From Cinnamomum chago (lineage: Eukaryota; Streptophyta; Magnoliopsida; Laurales; Lauraceae), in NCBI GenBank assembly GCA_038049695.1, contig CP142456.1, positions 17,822,501 through 17,886,500 on the forward strand: DNA of 64,000 bases. Reading direction: 5' to 3'. Below the pieces are notes generated by a model. The model had not been told where the DNA came from, ran no database searches, and worked only from the letters and a program-made list of their open reading frames with translations. Below, one piece after another: positions 47,951 to 59,059 of the stretch. A program made the translations under genes and the position numbers. The first letter of the stretch is position 1. Every line of letters starts with the position of its first letter.

Positions 47951-50900
47951 ATGGATCCAGAAAGGCATTTTCGTGAATCACAAGACAACATAAGTAATGT
48001 TGGTGAACACCGCATTAAAAAAAAAGGAAAGCTAGGGGGACAACTTTAATGCTTGAGTTGACCAAGAATTGGGATGGAAATGTAATTACTGTTGAGTATG
48101 ATCAAAAGGGTAGGCCTACACCACAAGAAGTACGCAGGAAAATAGCTGGTTATGAAGGGGCTTTGGCAAGAGTGATGGTCCCACTTAACGCAGTTAGTGA
48201 TTGGCGTAAATTGAAAGATCTTAGGGAAGGGCAACTGGAAAGAGATTTATGGGATACAATGAAGGTAAATAAATATGTGATTTCCTGTTACTTTTGGAAG
48301 ACCTTAGAATAATATGTGCCTTACTAAGCTATTTGTCATTTTTTACTATTTAATTCATTTGGTATAGACCAGATTTGTGTTGGATGAAAATACTAAGGCT
48401 CAAGTTATATCTGATATTGGCCTCAAGTGGAGGACGTTCAAGACAACTTTGACTACTAAGTACATACTTCCATTCAAAGATAATCCCGAACTACTTGTGG
48501 AGCCACCTACAAAGTATAAGTTTATCGATAAATTAGATTGGACTAAATTTGTGCAATCAAGGTTGACCCCAGAGTTTCAGGTATATATCTACTTCTATAG
48601 ATTACTTGTGGAGCCACACCATTGCACTCACTCACACAACACTGAGCACACCACACACAGCCCACAACTGCACTGCAGCACACCCCTGTACACTGCAGCA
48701 CACCCCGGCACAATAATGTATTTTCTTCTTTGTAATTTTAAGGAGTTAAACATTCTACAATCTAAAAGGTAGTCCAATAATGTGTATACACACACCGACT
48801 AAGCAGATCAGGCTATGCGGGTCTTGAAGAAGATATTGTAAGTACATTTAGTATAGAACTATTTTAAATAGTTTCTTACGGTTGAACTAAACTAACTTAG
48901 ATGTTTAATGATGTTTTCATATTTAATGTATAGAAAAAAAAATCCAAAGAGACAGGCATTTTCGTTGATCATGAAGATAGGAGTGTCAAATGGAAATTGG
49001 CTCGTCAAAACAAAAACGGGGAATATTCAAATGATTCCACAAGGGAAGTAGTAGGAAAAATTGTAAGTTTCCATTCTTTGAAAAATTGTAAATTGTTTTA
49101 GACTTTTTGTAAGAGTGCCCAAGGTAGATGCGAGGCATCAAACGTCTTCACTATAACTTGTAGGTTGAGTATTCTCCCTAAGTGCCTTGCATGACCATGC
49201 ATCAAGGTATTTGAATATTAGCTATATACATATGGCTCGGGATTCATTGGTGTCATGATTATTGTAGGATGATATGAAAAAGAAAGTAAATGAGGGGGTT
49301 GTAATGACTGAGGGGAGCAATGATGTTCTTACTATGGCTTTGGGTACCCCGGAGCATTGTGGACGAGTTAGAGGGGAAGGGAAGCATGTCACTCCAATGG
49401 TCTATTTCAAAATACCAAAACGCGGAACGAAGAAGTATAATGAGGAGTTGTTGGCCCAGTTACATGAATCTCAAGAAAGGGTGAGAATTTTAGAACAAGT
49501 TGTGAAGGATAGAGAGACACGTCAGAACTCTCCCCATTCAGAAAATATTGCATCCAATAGTAGTGGCATTTTAAAAGGTCAACAGGTAATTTACCAAACC
49601 ATAGTTTTTTGTTGTTTTGGTATATTATGTTGAATACATGATTTCTTAACTATTTTACCTAACTATATGCATTGGTTAATAACCATTTGAATTTGTATTT
49701 AACTGTTATAACATGCAGCTTGAATATGGAGGTACTTCAAAAGTGAACAAAACATCATCAAATATTCTTGGTTCCCCGCAAGTATGTTTTATGGGCCGGC
49801 TATTAAATTAAGAAATTACAACCAACATTAGTTTCATCGTATTATATACATTAGTCGATGTAAGATTTAGTACTTATATATTATTTGAAGATGCAAAATT
49901 GTAGATTGGCATTGGGATCAAAGGACAAGATTGTTGCGAAAGGAAAGGTTTATGGGAAGACTGAACCATTGGAAAAGATTCACAATATTTCTTTAGGGGA
50001 GCACAATGTACGAGTGTCGATAGATTGTGTATTGTGTCCTGATTCCCCTCTTCCTATACCCGTACGTGGTATTTTGACCACTATTTTAGATGCACACAAC
50101 CAGGGTTTAAAATAACGGCCGTTACTGTTACATAACGGCCGGTATGTATAACGGGGGCGAAATTCGTGTAAATAACGGCTGTTACATCGGCTGACAGGTT
50201 TTTTTTTTTTTTTTAAATCGTGTGATGTCTTCTTCCTTCACTTCTTTCTCTTCCCTAAGAGCTTCCTAAAGGTTCCTAAAGGGCTGCTACAACTTCTAAG
50301 GCATGGAGGAGACCTAAAAGCTTAGATCTAAACTACTTTTGGGTGGATTTGTATGTGGGAAAAGCTAATCAAACTCAAGGGACCTCTTTGGTAAGCTTAT
50401 TTTTTGGAGTTATTTTCAAGATTCAACATCAAAATAACTTAGAGGTGGTTGAGATGTGTTAGATCTATACTTTTGGAGCAAAAAAATTCAAGTTTTAACA
50501 CTTTTTGTAATATTTTTCATTTTTTCATTATTTAAATCTGAATTATTTTAGGGTTTTTTTTTTTTTTTAAAGATTGTGTAATACACTAATTCATGAACCA
50601 AAGGCTTTATATTGAGTTAGATATGATGTTACTCACTAATTTTTCCCTAGATCTAGTGTTTTAAGGTGTAGATCTAGATTTTTTTTATTTTCAAAATTTG
50701 GGGCTTTTCTTGATATCATTTACATTTTTTCAAATTAGTGTTCAAATGCATTTATAATAGATCTACACTTTTGGAACAAAAAAGTTTGATTTTTAGCACT
50801 TTTTTAGCTTATTTTAGTATATACATCGATACAGCAATGAATGCAGGATGTTATAATTTGAGGGGACCGTTTTTTTGCTTTTAAGTATGCACTAATGGAA

Positions 50901-52392
50901 AAAAACATTAGTTTCTATCATTTTATAATATTCTGGATTTTTTGGATATTTTTTTGGATTTTTTTGGGGTCAAATAAAAATTCGCTCCGCGATGGGCCGC
51001 GATGACCGCGAACCGCGATAACCGCGAGCCGCGACGCGATGACCGCGAACCGCGATAACCGCGAGCCGCAACGCGATGACCGCGAACCACGATTTTAAAC
51101 CATGCACACAACTCATTTGTGGCTTGGCCTGAAAAATGGGTGATATTAGATGATAAGGTAAAGTGTATTTTCCAACTCTTATTAGTTATGCTTAAGTTAA
51201 ACTACCGTAATTAACTTTTTCATTTTAATTTGGATTTCCATGTAGAGTGTGGTTGATGATTCTTCTGCAGCTAATGGTGATGCAACTAATGGTGAAGGGG
51301 CAAGTCAGCTCCAAAAGTTTGGCAAGATTATAGAAACGATGATGAAATCAAGTCAGATAAGTATTCCACTTGAGAAAGGGGTATTTGAAGAAGATATAGA
51401 ATTCAATTATTTTTTAAAATCTGATTTGTTAGATCTTTGTAACATGAAGAAGCTAGAGGTTAACTCAATGACTGCATACCAAAGGTAAACTATTTGTCTT
51501 TTCCTAAGAAATATCAGTCTCTAATATATTTGATGTTATGACCATTTTATTTACCTTATTTCTTTAGGTTTCTCTACGATCGATTTGAAAATTCTCGAGC
51601 AAGATATGGATTTTCCCATCTTGCACATTTCAATGATTTTGGAGAGAAAGAAGAGATGAAACGCAACATGATAAAGCGGTTGAGATTTGCAAAAAAGGAC
51701 CAACTGATTTTTGTTCCATACTCCACCATGTAAGGGCGTACTATATTTTCACGTGTCTTCAATTTATCTTAGTAGTCATTTTATATCCACTTGTGTGTAA
51801 TTAAATCTTATTTGTCATTTAATCCGTCCGCTTTTATGGAATTAGGGGTCATTGGCTTCTATTAGTCATTGATATGACATCAATGGAAGTGTTCTAGTTG
51901 GACTCCTTGGTACGAAAGGTTGTTGACTTGAATGTAAAGTTCATAGTGAATGAGTGAGTAGTCCATTAATTCTTCTTGTTCATTTGTTTTCAAGGCTTCT
52001 CTTTTAAAATACTAAGTCTAAATGGATATCGTTGTGTGAAGTGCAATGAAAGTGGCAGCTATGGAAATGGGAAAAAGAATTAAAGGAAATCCAACTTGGG
52101 AATTGGTGAAGGTGAGCAATGAATAATTGTGTTTATGATATCACACATACAACATAATCCTTTTTGTATGCTTTTTATGGTCTCTATGTAGTGCCCTAAG
52201 CAAACGGGGAAAAAGGAATGCGGGGTTTATGTAATGAAATTTATGAAGCATCTTATGGAAGATCCTCTCGTGTCGACAAAATCTAAGTTGAAAGAACTTG
52301 GGGAGGTAGCGACATATGGCGATGAGGAGCTTAATGATTTACGTTTGGAGTTAGTTGAATACATTTTAGATTTTATCAACAATGAAGAATAG
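47951..52392 (+). pseudogene. TNPA-like protein with C-terminal Ulp1-type cysteine protease domain
   Basis: A multi-exon second gene of CACTA-2. The N-terminal part resembles plant Transposase_24 proteins: LMLELTKNWDGN (48046), DIGLKWRTFKTTLTTKYI (about 48412), RSGYAGLEEDI (about 48805) and MVYFKIPKRGTKKYNEELLA with coiled coil (about 49400-49510). The C-terminal exons (about 51245-52392) form a C48 protease: His in RGHWLLLVIDM (51846), an acidic DSL segment, and a Gln/Cys site in PKQTGKKECGVYVMKFM (about 52200-52250). Ulp1 proteases cleave SUMO-like tags; fusions to transposon genes are known in plants. Damage seen: a frameshift in an A-run near 48020, stops near 48772 and 51894, and a hAT MITE at 50101-51104. 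Exon limits are approximate. Confidence 0.82.
50101..51104. mobile_element. hAT-type MITE inside the CACTA-2 second gene
   Basis: Ends CAGGGTTTAAAAT and, inverted, CATGGTTTAAAAT, with an exact 8-bp duplication CACACAAC (50093-50100 and 51105-51112). 1004 bp. The left subterminal region has TAACGGCCGTTA-type motifs, the right an array of GCGATGACCGCGAACC / GCGATAACCGCGAGCC. No transposase. It interrupts the TNPA-Ulp1 gene and so postdates CACTA-2. Confidence 0.92.
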
Positions 52393-52688
52393 GTACATTC
52401 TATGCTTTTGCCTCTAAATTGTCATGAATGCATGTTTTGTCTTGATTCATCGAATAGGCACTTCCCACAAGCTTTTACCATCCAAAATGTTCTTAAAACT
52501 TACTACTATGTCATTTATGATAGGAAGCATATACATATTAGATAAGCTTCCCTTGCAAAGTATTGATCGATGAAGTGATTTATGCCTTGTAGGTCCATTT
52601 TTCATTGGACAACTAATCGGGGAGCAGCGGTACACTAGGGCATCATATGCTACATAGTACATATACATACTTTTGGTAAATTTGTGCA

Positions 52689-52794
52689 TATATAGTTCAA
52701 CTTTTTGTATAGCCCATGGAAGACAATGTAGATACTATGTATATATATATACAATATTTCCATAGAGATTTGTCTAGTCAAGCTTTATGTTAAA
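52689..52794. repeat. Direct repeat, left copy, bounding the CACTA-2 cargo block
   Basis: Contains TATATAGTT, CAACTTTTTGTA, CCCATGGAAGA, CAATATTTCCATAGAGATTT and TTGTCTAGTCAAGCTTT in the same order as 57704-57828, about 85-90% alike by eye. It lies in the 3' flank of the TNPA-Ulp1 gene, and the other copy lies just before the 3' subterminal repeats. Confidence 0.8.
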
Positions 52795-53477
52795 ACAGAA
52801 AGAAGTTATGATTCCTTGTTGTAAGATAAGCCTCCATCCAATTATAAGATCTCTTTTATATGTGATTTAGTACTTGGGTTGGCTAAATTTAGTTTCAATT
52901 TGAATCATGGAATGGACATGGATTTTTTGGTCTATACTTCGATTGATGTGACCTTCAGATTTGGAATGGTGGTACAAGTTGAAAATGCATGTACAAGTTG
53001 TATGAAGTTCAAAAAGAATTGAGAGATTGAATGTAGAAAAGATGCAGCCAACAGAACTCAGAGTTTGAATGTTTTGAATGTTGGTACAAAGTGGAATGTT
53101 AGCATGGATTTTTATTTTGTAATGGATCTAGTAAAGTGCTTTTAATGTTGTAAGGATATTTGAATATTAATATGAAATGGAATGAATATTCTTGTTTCAT
53201 TTCTTTATGGTGGATGGAAAAGCACTTTACTAGAGGAGGCAATGGGTGTGCAGGTGGGTGTGTGCAGGGTGGTGCAGCAGGAGGGTTGTGCAGGGTGGGT
53301 GTGTGCAGGGTGGTTTGATACTTTTTTTTAAGTGACTGAATTGAATTTAAAGAAAGCTATACAGTAATGGAGAGGTATACTGTAACAAACGAAGTGAAGA
53401 AGCTAGGACCCAAGAAAAACTTTGGTAATGTTCTTAAAACTTTTTGCATGCATAGCTTAATTGGCCGATTATTTTAA
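52795..53477. other. CACTA-2 cargo block, left part
   Basis: AT-rich sequence with no recognised coding exon. At about 53235-53310 a G-rich minisatellite repeats GTGTGCAGGGTGG and GGGTTGTGCAGGGTGGG. Confidence 0.5.
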
Positions 53478-53846
53478 GTTGAGCCTTATAATGCCACTCT
53501 CTCTGTTCATCAGCTGGTGGAGAATGCTGATGAGTGCATGGTGCTTGACAATGAGGCCCTCTATGATATCTGCTTCATAACTCTGAAGCTTACTACTCCC
53601 AGTTGTGAGTATACCCGTACTTAATAGTCTGATGACATGATTAATGTGGAATTCCTTCACAGATTTTGTTTTATGGTTTGTCATTCTGTTTTGTTTGGTG
53701 ATTTTTATATGCATATGGTGAAATGTGTTCCTGGCTAACGCTCAAATGTGTTCCTGACCTGTTATTGGTTGTATGCTCTTATTAGAATGCCTCTGCTGGT
53801 TAAACTCCATTTTCTATTTAAACAGGTCTTAATCATATGATTTTCA
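53478..53846 (+). pseudogene. Captured beta-tubulin fragment with intron
   Basis: 53478-53604 reads [20 protein letters not shown], then [22 protein letters not shown], which is the beta-tubulin segment around residues 180-221 with one clear change (FRTL to FITL). It ends at a GTGAGT donor at the position of the second intron of plant beta-tubulin genes. At 53823 a TTTAAACAG acceptor is followed by GTCTTAATCATATGATTTTC, a decayed version of the next exon start (GDLNHLI). The retained intron shows capture from genomic DNA, not from mRNA. It lies inside CACTA-2 and is far too short to be functional. Confidence 0.9.
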
Positions 53847-54144
53847 AAAAAATGGTTCAGCTTCTTTGTCATCAAAGATTTGGTAAACGAACACTTTTTT
53901 GAGCTTCTGTAGGATGGCTGCTAACTGCAGTGAGCTTCAGCTTGATAATGTGAGTGAGCTTGAAATTTGGGTGTGAGCTCAAATTGAGCATGATCATTAG
54001 CATGATTATTTGTTTCATGTTCTTTGTAGGGGAGCATTTATGGCCTTGTTCTTATGGCCAAACAGATGGTCCATCCTTAACTGATTTACACAATATTCAT
54101 CCTGCAGTTATTCTTTAAAAAAATAAAAAATAAAAAAGGGGCTT
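53847..54144. other. CACTA-2 cargo block between tubulin fragment and SIRE remnant
   Basis: No recognised coding sequence. Around 53917-54045 there are splice-like signals (TTCTTTGTAG before GGGAGCATTTATGG), so a further unidentified gene fragment is possible. Confidence 0.35.
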
Positions 54145-54577
54145 TTTCGGCTAGCCGTGAAAATTCATGCGGCTAACCGCATTCTGGGCCTGCGCCCTTT
54201 TAAGTTGCTTTTTGTTTCCCTCCTTCTTTCGGTTAGCTGCTATTCTCTTCCTTCTTTGGTCTTCTTCGTTGCTACGTATCTGATCCTCTTCTCCCTTCTT
54301 CCTCCAAGGTAGCTTCCCTTCTTTTTCTCTTATATTTCAATTGTGTAGAATTATTTTCTTTTCCATTTTGTTAACAGTATCTGTTTTGTTTTGGTGTTTC
54401 TCTTTTCTTTCTCTCTTTCCAACTTCCTCCATTTCTCTCTTCCATTGGTTTCTTTCTTCATATTACTTATTGTCGTGTAATTTTCTCTTCCTTGTTTCTT
54501 CTAAATCCTGCCTTTTTGCTCTATGCTGTGTTTTCTTCCTCCTAGAGTTTTCTTGTGCACTCCAGGTGTTTGTAAAA

Positions 54578-55760
54578 ATGCCTCCACGAATGAAAACAGC
54601 TGTGAACCGCCCTACTAAACGAGGACGATCCACTGCTGCCTCCTCTTCTCATAGAACTAGATCTCCCTCACCCTCTCAGTCTACCTCTCCTTCTCTTACC
54701 CCTCCTTCTTCTCCTCCTCCACAGCCGGGCTCTGCTGTTCTCAAACCCAATGCCCAAATGCTGGCTGCTTTGAAAAAGATCAATCATGGTTGAAAGACGC
54801 ACTTTGCGTAATGTTGTAAATCCCCATGAGTCAGCAGTCATTCTTGCTCAGGTCAGATGGGAAAACATGTTAGACTGGGGGGACAAAGCATATCCGTCTC
54901 TTGTTTTTGGCGTGTTTGCTTCAATCACTGGTGCAGTATCTTCCGTTGACTCATGTTCCTTCACATTTGCCTTTCGAAACAAAGAAGTTACGGTTGATCC
55001 CGATCTTATCTCTTCAATCATGAATATTCCAGTGAACCCTGATGGTCTTTCCATGGTGTCTGACACCCTCACTGAAGCTGAAAAGGCCCAAGCTACTATT
55101 GTTCTATGTGGTCGTTCTGTTAAATGGGATCCTAAGAACTTCCTTCCATTGGGATCCCTCATTCCAAAATACAGGCTGTTGCACCACCTATTCACCTTCA
55201 ATGTCTATCCTCGTAAAGGAAATCGGACTGAATTAACTGCGTATATGATAAATGTTCTTTCCAAAGTGGTGTCAGGTGTTCAAATGTGTCTTCCCTCTCT
55301 TATCTGTAGAACCATTGTTCACTTTCACCTCTCCACTGCCTCTAAGCCAGCAATCCCTTTTGGCTTCCTCATCTCTCAAATAGCTCGGTCTCTTGGTGTT
55401 CTCCGCCCAAATGAGCCTACTATTTCCCATACACCTTTTGGCGCTGCTAATCTAATTCAGATGAAACTCTTTCCATATGAAGAAGAAGGGGATGTACCCC
55501 CTCATCCTCAACCCCAAGCCCCTTTAGCTCCTCAACATCAGGCACCTTCAGGGCTCGCTCCTTCCTCTTCACATCGACAGGCTTCCTCTTCATCGGTTCC
55601 CCGGAGTATTGAAGAACGGATGGATGCTTTCGAACGCAATCAGTCCAAAACCGAAAAGCTTCTAAAGAAGACTCTCAAATATCTCAGTGGACTGTCAAAA
55701 GCGTGCAGAACTCAAGATGCTACTATCATGCCTCCGTCTCCTTCACCTCCGTCAGATTAG
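54578..55760 (+). pseudogene. Extra 3' ORF (envelope-like region) of the SIRE-type element
   Basis: Starts MPPRMKTAVNRPTKRGR with a basic, Ser/Pro-rich head. From 54786 the body matches the putative plant transposon protein domain found in the extra ORFs of SIRE and Athila elements (LIPKYRLLHHLFTFNVYP, FHLSTASKPAIPFGFLISQI). A Gln/Pro/Ser-rich stretch and a short coiled coil (ERMDAFERNQSKTEKLLKK) follow. Beyond 55760 a strongly hydrophobic stretch could be the membrane segment reported in such ORFs. The long open part spans 54786-55760, but the region as a whole is a fossil. Confidence 0.7.
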
Positions 55761-56285
55761 TTCTTTTGGGGATTCATAGCCACTTGTGTTTTTATTGGTT
55801 GTACTCTTTTTGGTGGTGTTCTTTTGGCTTGTGGCTGCCCCTCCTATGGTTAATTGGTTTAAACTTATGTTGGTTACTCTCTATGGATGTTTTTATGGTC
55901 TTAGTGATTAACTGCTTTTATGCTTTAATTGTCTATTATCTTCTTTCATTTATTGTCTGTCTTCTCTACATCCATGGTTATTCTGTCTTGTTCAATTTGT
56001 GACAAAAAGGGGGAGTATGGTTTAAGTTTGCAGGGGGAGAATCCATCTCCATTCTCATGCTTTTAATCTCTGTTTGTTAGTGTTGTGCTTTTATAGGTTC
56101 ATCTTCTCAATCTCATATGAAGAGCTATGCATACTAGTCTTGATGCCTTTTTGTTCTTGTATTCGTTTTTCAATTGTAAAAGGTCTTGTAGATAGTATAT
56201 GGTTGTTCTTTGAGTTGTTTTGGATATCTTCTGTAATCTTGTATTAGCTAAATGATTTTGTCACGAAATTGACAAAGGGGGAGAT

Positions 56286-57481
56286 TGTAAGTGTCACATG
56301 TCTGTGTGCACTGAGTTTTGTTTGTCAATTCCGCGCCAATGAGGTCCAAAGTTCTTGCCTCTCAAATTGACTCAAGGAAGATCACATTCAGAAGGATTAT
56401 CAAGCTTGTGGGAAAGTCCGGATTAATCAAAGAAGGTCTCCATTTGTGTTTGACAACCTTTTTCAGGTAATTCATACCCAGACCAAACCCTTAATTAGAT
56501 CCCTGGGAAAAGTTGTGTTTTAAACTCATATTTTTTATCCTTGATAATTAGTCCCTATGGAAAGGGTCAGGTGACCCTACGGTCACCTGCGGCTAGCCAC
56601 CCCTTGCAAAGGGGCTAGCCGCCAGACCTGCGGCTAGCTTTCCAGTAAGCTGTTTCTCAGATTTTTTTTCTGTGCTTCCTGCGGCTAACCGCCAGTGCAC
56701 CTGCGGCTAACCGCCAGTGCACCTGCGGCTAGCCGCCAGTGCACCCACGGCTAGCCGCAGAGCTAACCGTGGGATTTCGTTTTACTTTCCAGAGGCTGTG
56801 TTTTTGTCAGATCATCTTGCGGCTACCCTTGCGGCTGCCTCACGGCTAGCCTCCAACTGTTCCTACGGCTAGCCGTGAGCTAACCTGATTTGAAATTTTA
56901 GACCGTTATTTGAAATCAGCTAGCCGTTGGTCTAAAGGGGCTAGCCGCCAATATAGCCGTTGGATCTTTTCTATAAATCTGGAGCTTATTTCTCCTTTCA
57001 CAGTGACTCTTTTGAGAGAGCTTTTGCAGGCTATTTTGTTCCCAACATATCTTAGCTCTCAAATCTTGTTCCAAACACTCATGTAGTACATTTAGGAAAA
57101 TCCTAGAGCTCCATTAGCTCCAAGATGAGTGTGTTGTGTGAGAAGTTGCCTGTGTCTATTCTTTGTGGCATGATTTAATCATTTCTATATCTATATTGTG
57201 GGATTTGTTATGTATGATAGGTCATCACTAAGATTCAATTGACACACACACTTGAGCTTATCTACTCTCATCTAATTGTATCTCTTTGCTTGGTATTGTT
57301 TAAGCTGTCTTATTGAACACATATGCTACTTAAGTCTTTCTCTTCTTACGTTTGTTCTGTTATCTGTTCTGGTTTTATTAAAAGTGCCCTAAAAAGTTTA
57401 AAATTGGTATAATTGATTCCCTTAGTCCTATTCACCCCCCCCCCCTCTAGGACTTAGTCATTGGCCCTAGCCTGCACTATC
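56286..57481 (+). repeat. LTR of the SIRE-type element
   Basis: Begins TGTAAGTGTCACATGTC directly after the polypurine tract and ends near CTGCACTATCA after a poly-C run (57436-57447), about 1.2 kb. CTATAAATCT near 56972 is a TATA-like box. About 56580-56960 is a dense block of GGCTAGCCG, GGCTAACCG and CCAGTGCAC motifs, a partial copy of which occurs at 43155-43410. Confidence 0.7.
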
Positions 57482-57586
57482 AAGGACAACCTACATTAGA
57501 GGTAGGACCTTCAAACCCTACACAGGTTGAGTCATTTGTTCCATTGAGTGCAATTTCACAGATGATTCAGTGTAAATTTTTTTCAG

Positions 57587-57667
57587 AAACTGATCATAGC
57601 GCCAGTAAAAAAGGAGTTGGGTCTTGCCTTCAAGGGAAGCGAAAAGATGGTTGTTGAAGCTCTGGAG
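57587..57667 (+). pseudogene. Captured glycyl-tRNA synthetase exon
   Basis: An 81-bp stretch bounded by TTTTTTTCAG and GGTAAAT splice signals encodes 27 codons: KLIIAPVKKELGLAFKG, then SEKMVVEALE. It matches plant glycine-tRNA ligase (PVKKELGLAFKGNQK.VVEALEAMNE). It sits in CACTA-2 just before the second copy of the 120-bp direct repeat. Only one exon is present, so it cannot be an enzyme. Confidence 0.78.
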
Positions 57668-57703
57668 GTAAATTATGATTATTTATCTTTTGGCTTTTTT
57701 GTT

Positions 57704-57828
57704 TATATATAGTTCCAACTTTTTGTACATCCCATGGAAGATGATGTAGATATATACTATATATATATATACACACACAATATTTCCATAGAGATTTAAT
57801 TTGTCTAGTCAAGCTTTTTTATGTTAAT
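57704..57828. repeat. Direct repeat, right copy, bounding the CACTA-2 cargo block
   Basis: Partner of 52689-52794. Together they enclose about 4.9 kb holding the tubulin fragment, the SIRE remnant and the glycyl-tRNA synthetase exon. It differs by small indels in the TA-rich centre. Confidence 0.8.
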
Positions 57829-57959
57829 TATTAATTAGTTATATATATATATATGATCACTTTATTAATTTGTATATATAGTGCAAAGTTTTATTGGTGT
57901 ACAGTGTGCTGCAATGGTACTGCATCAATGCAAATTCTTTTGATAAAAAAAATGCATAT

Positions 57960-58498
57960 ATAATATTAAATCGGTTATAGAACAAACGATATAATACAAT
58001 CCAAAAAAACTGATATAACAAAGCCCTTTATAACCGATATTATAAATTATTTTTATATCGGTTTCACTCTTTTTTATATCGACTTTACAGTAATGTATGC
58101 TATAATTTCAATCTCAAAACACATCAGTTCTCCGAAAACCGATATTATAAATAATTTTTATATTGGTTTCACTTTTTTTTATATCGGTTTTACAGTAATG
58201 TATGCTATAATTTCAGTTTCAAAACACATCAGTTTATCGAAAACCGATATGATAAATATTTTTTATATCGGTTTTACTTTTTTTTATATCGGTTTTACAA
58301 TAATATGTGTTATAATTCCGGGTTCAAAAGACATCAGTTGTCCAAAAACCGATATGAAATATTACACATATTATATTGGTTATTGTTGTTTATTATATCG
58401 GGGGTACTTATATCGGTTTGAAGTTGATTGAAAAACCGATATAATAGGTCCTTTATATCGGTTTTTAGCCGATATAAAAACCCTTTTTTCTAGTAGTG
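57960..58498. repeat. 3' subterminal repeats and TIR of CACTA-2
   Basis: Repeated ATATCGGTT and AACCGATAT motifs. A unit of about 115 bp (GTAATGTATGCTATAATTTC with flanking TTATATCGGTT) is repeated three to four times in tandem from 58045 to 58370. It ends CTAGTAGTG. Confidence 0.85.
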
Positions 58499-58795
58499 AA
58501 TGGCCTTGATTAGTGGGATGACCATTGAATAAATTAATTTTCTTATTTAAGTTTTATTTTATTCTTTGTTCAACTTTAATATATATTGAGATTCATTATT
58601 CCTTGTTGATATCCAAATATGCCTAGAATTGTATGAGTTCTGCAAATTCTTATTTTATTTGAGGGTTGAAATATTATATCCTCACAGCGGACTTACGATC
58701 CTTGGGCCTAAAGGACAAAAATTTTAATTAGTCCTAAAGTTCACTCCCCGAATCTGGTTTATTCTCTAATCGGGTTCGAGGGACGTGACAACCAT

Positions 58796-59059
58796 CAGTT
58801 AAAAATTACTAATAACAAAAAGTCTTATATTAATGATATTAAAAAATTACAAAAGTTTCAACAAATAAAATCCATTACAATTACAGAAAAAAAAACCAAC
58901 AAAAAGAACATATTGTCCGTGCAAGGTGCCGTGATGGATCCGATGCTCTCAAACCTGAACACAAAAAGGAAAATTTATATTAATAGTTAATTATAAAAAT
59001 TGGCAATTTATACTAAATATAAAAAAGTAACAATTAAAATTTAAATTTAGAAATTTAAA
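58796..59059. other. CACTA-1 sequence between solo LTR and array
   Basis: AT-rich. A short G+C-richer stretch (58915-58955) could be a terminal untranslated exon of the minus-strand TNPA-like gene. Nothing else recognised. Confidence 0.35.

Larger units (their letters stand above)
54145..57481 (+). mobile_element. SIRE-type Ty1/copia 3' portion (fossil)
   Basis: Consists of the extra 3' ORF region typical of SIRE/Maximus elements, a hydrophobic segment, polypurine tracts (GACAAAAAGGGGGAG near 56001 and GACAAAGGGGGAGATT near 56271) and one LTR (56286-57481). Gag-pol and the 5' LTR are absent, so it is a truncated copy. The left limit is approximate, drawn where GGCTAGCCG motifs begin. It lies within CACTA-2. 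Confidence 0.75.
41659..58498 (+). mobile_element. CACTA-2 DNA transposon with TNP2, TNPA-Ulp1 and host-gene fragments
   Basis: Ends CACTACTAGAAAAAAAGG and, inverted, CACTACTAGAAAAAAGGG, with 3-bp duplication AAT (41656-41658 and 58499-58501). Subterminal regions carry many ATATCGGTT repeats. Genes on the plus strand: TNP2-type transposase (44150-47732) and a TNPA-like/Ulp1 gene (47951-52392). It also holds fragments of at least three host genes, a hAT MITE and a SIRE Copia 3' end. The coding regions contain stops and frameshifts, so this copy cannot make its own transposase, though its ends are intact and could still be recognised in trans. 16.8 kb. Confidence 0.93.
39007..58790 (+). mobile_element. 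Solo LTR (Tekay/Del-like), split by CACTA-2
   Basis: Begins TGTAAGGTCCGCGACC, ends TCGAGGGACGTGACA, and is flanked by an exact duplication ACCAT (39002-39006 and 58791-58795). Once the 16.8-kb CACTA-2 is taken out, the LTR is about 2.9 kb and has no coding region or partner LTR. It includes a run of CCGATCGATCGG palindromes (40070-40175). LTR length and the GGGACGTGACA end suggest a chromovirus of the Tekay type; the family is inferred from the ends only. Confidence 0.8.
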
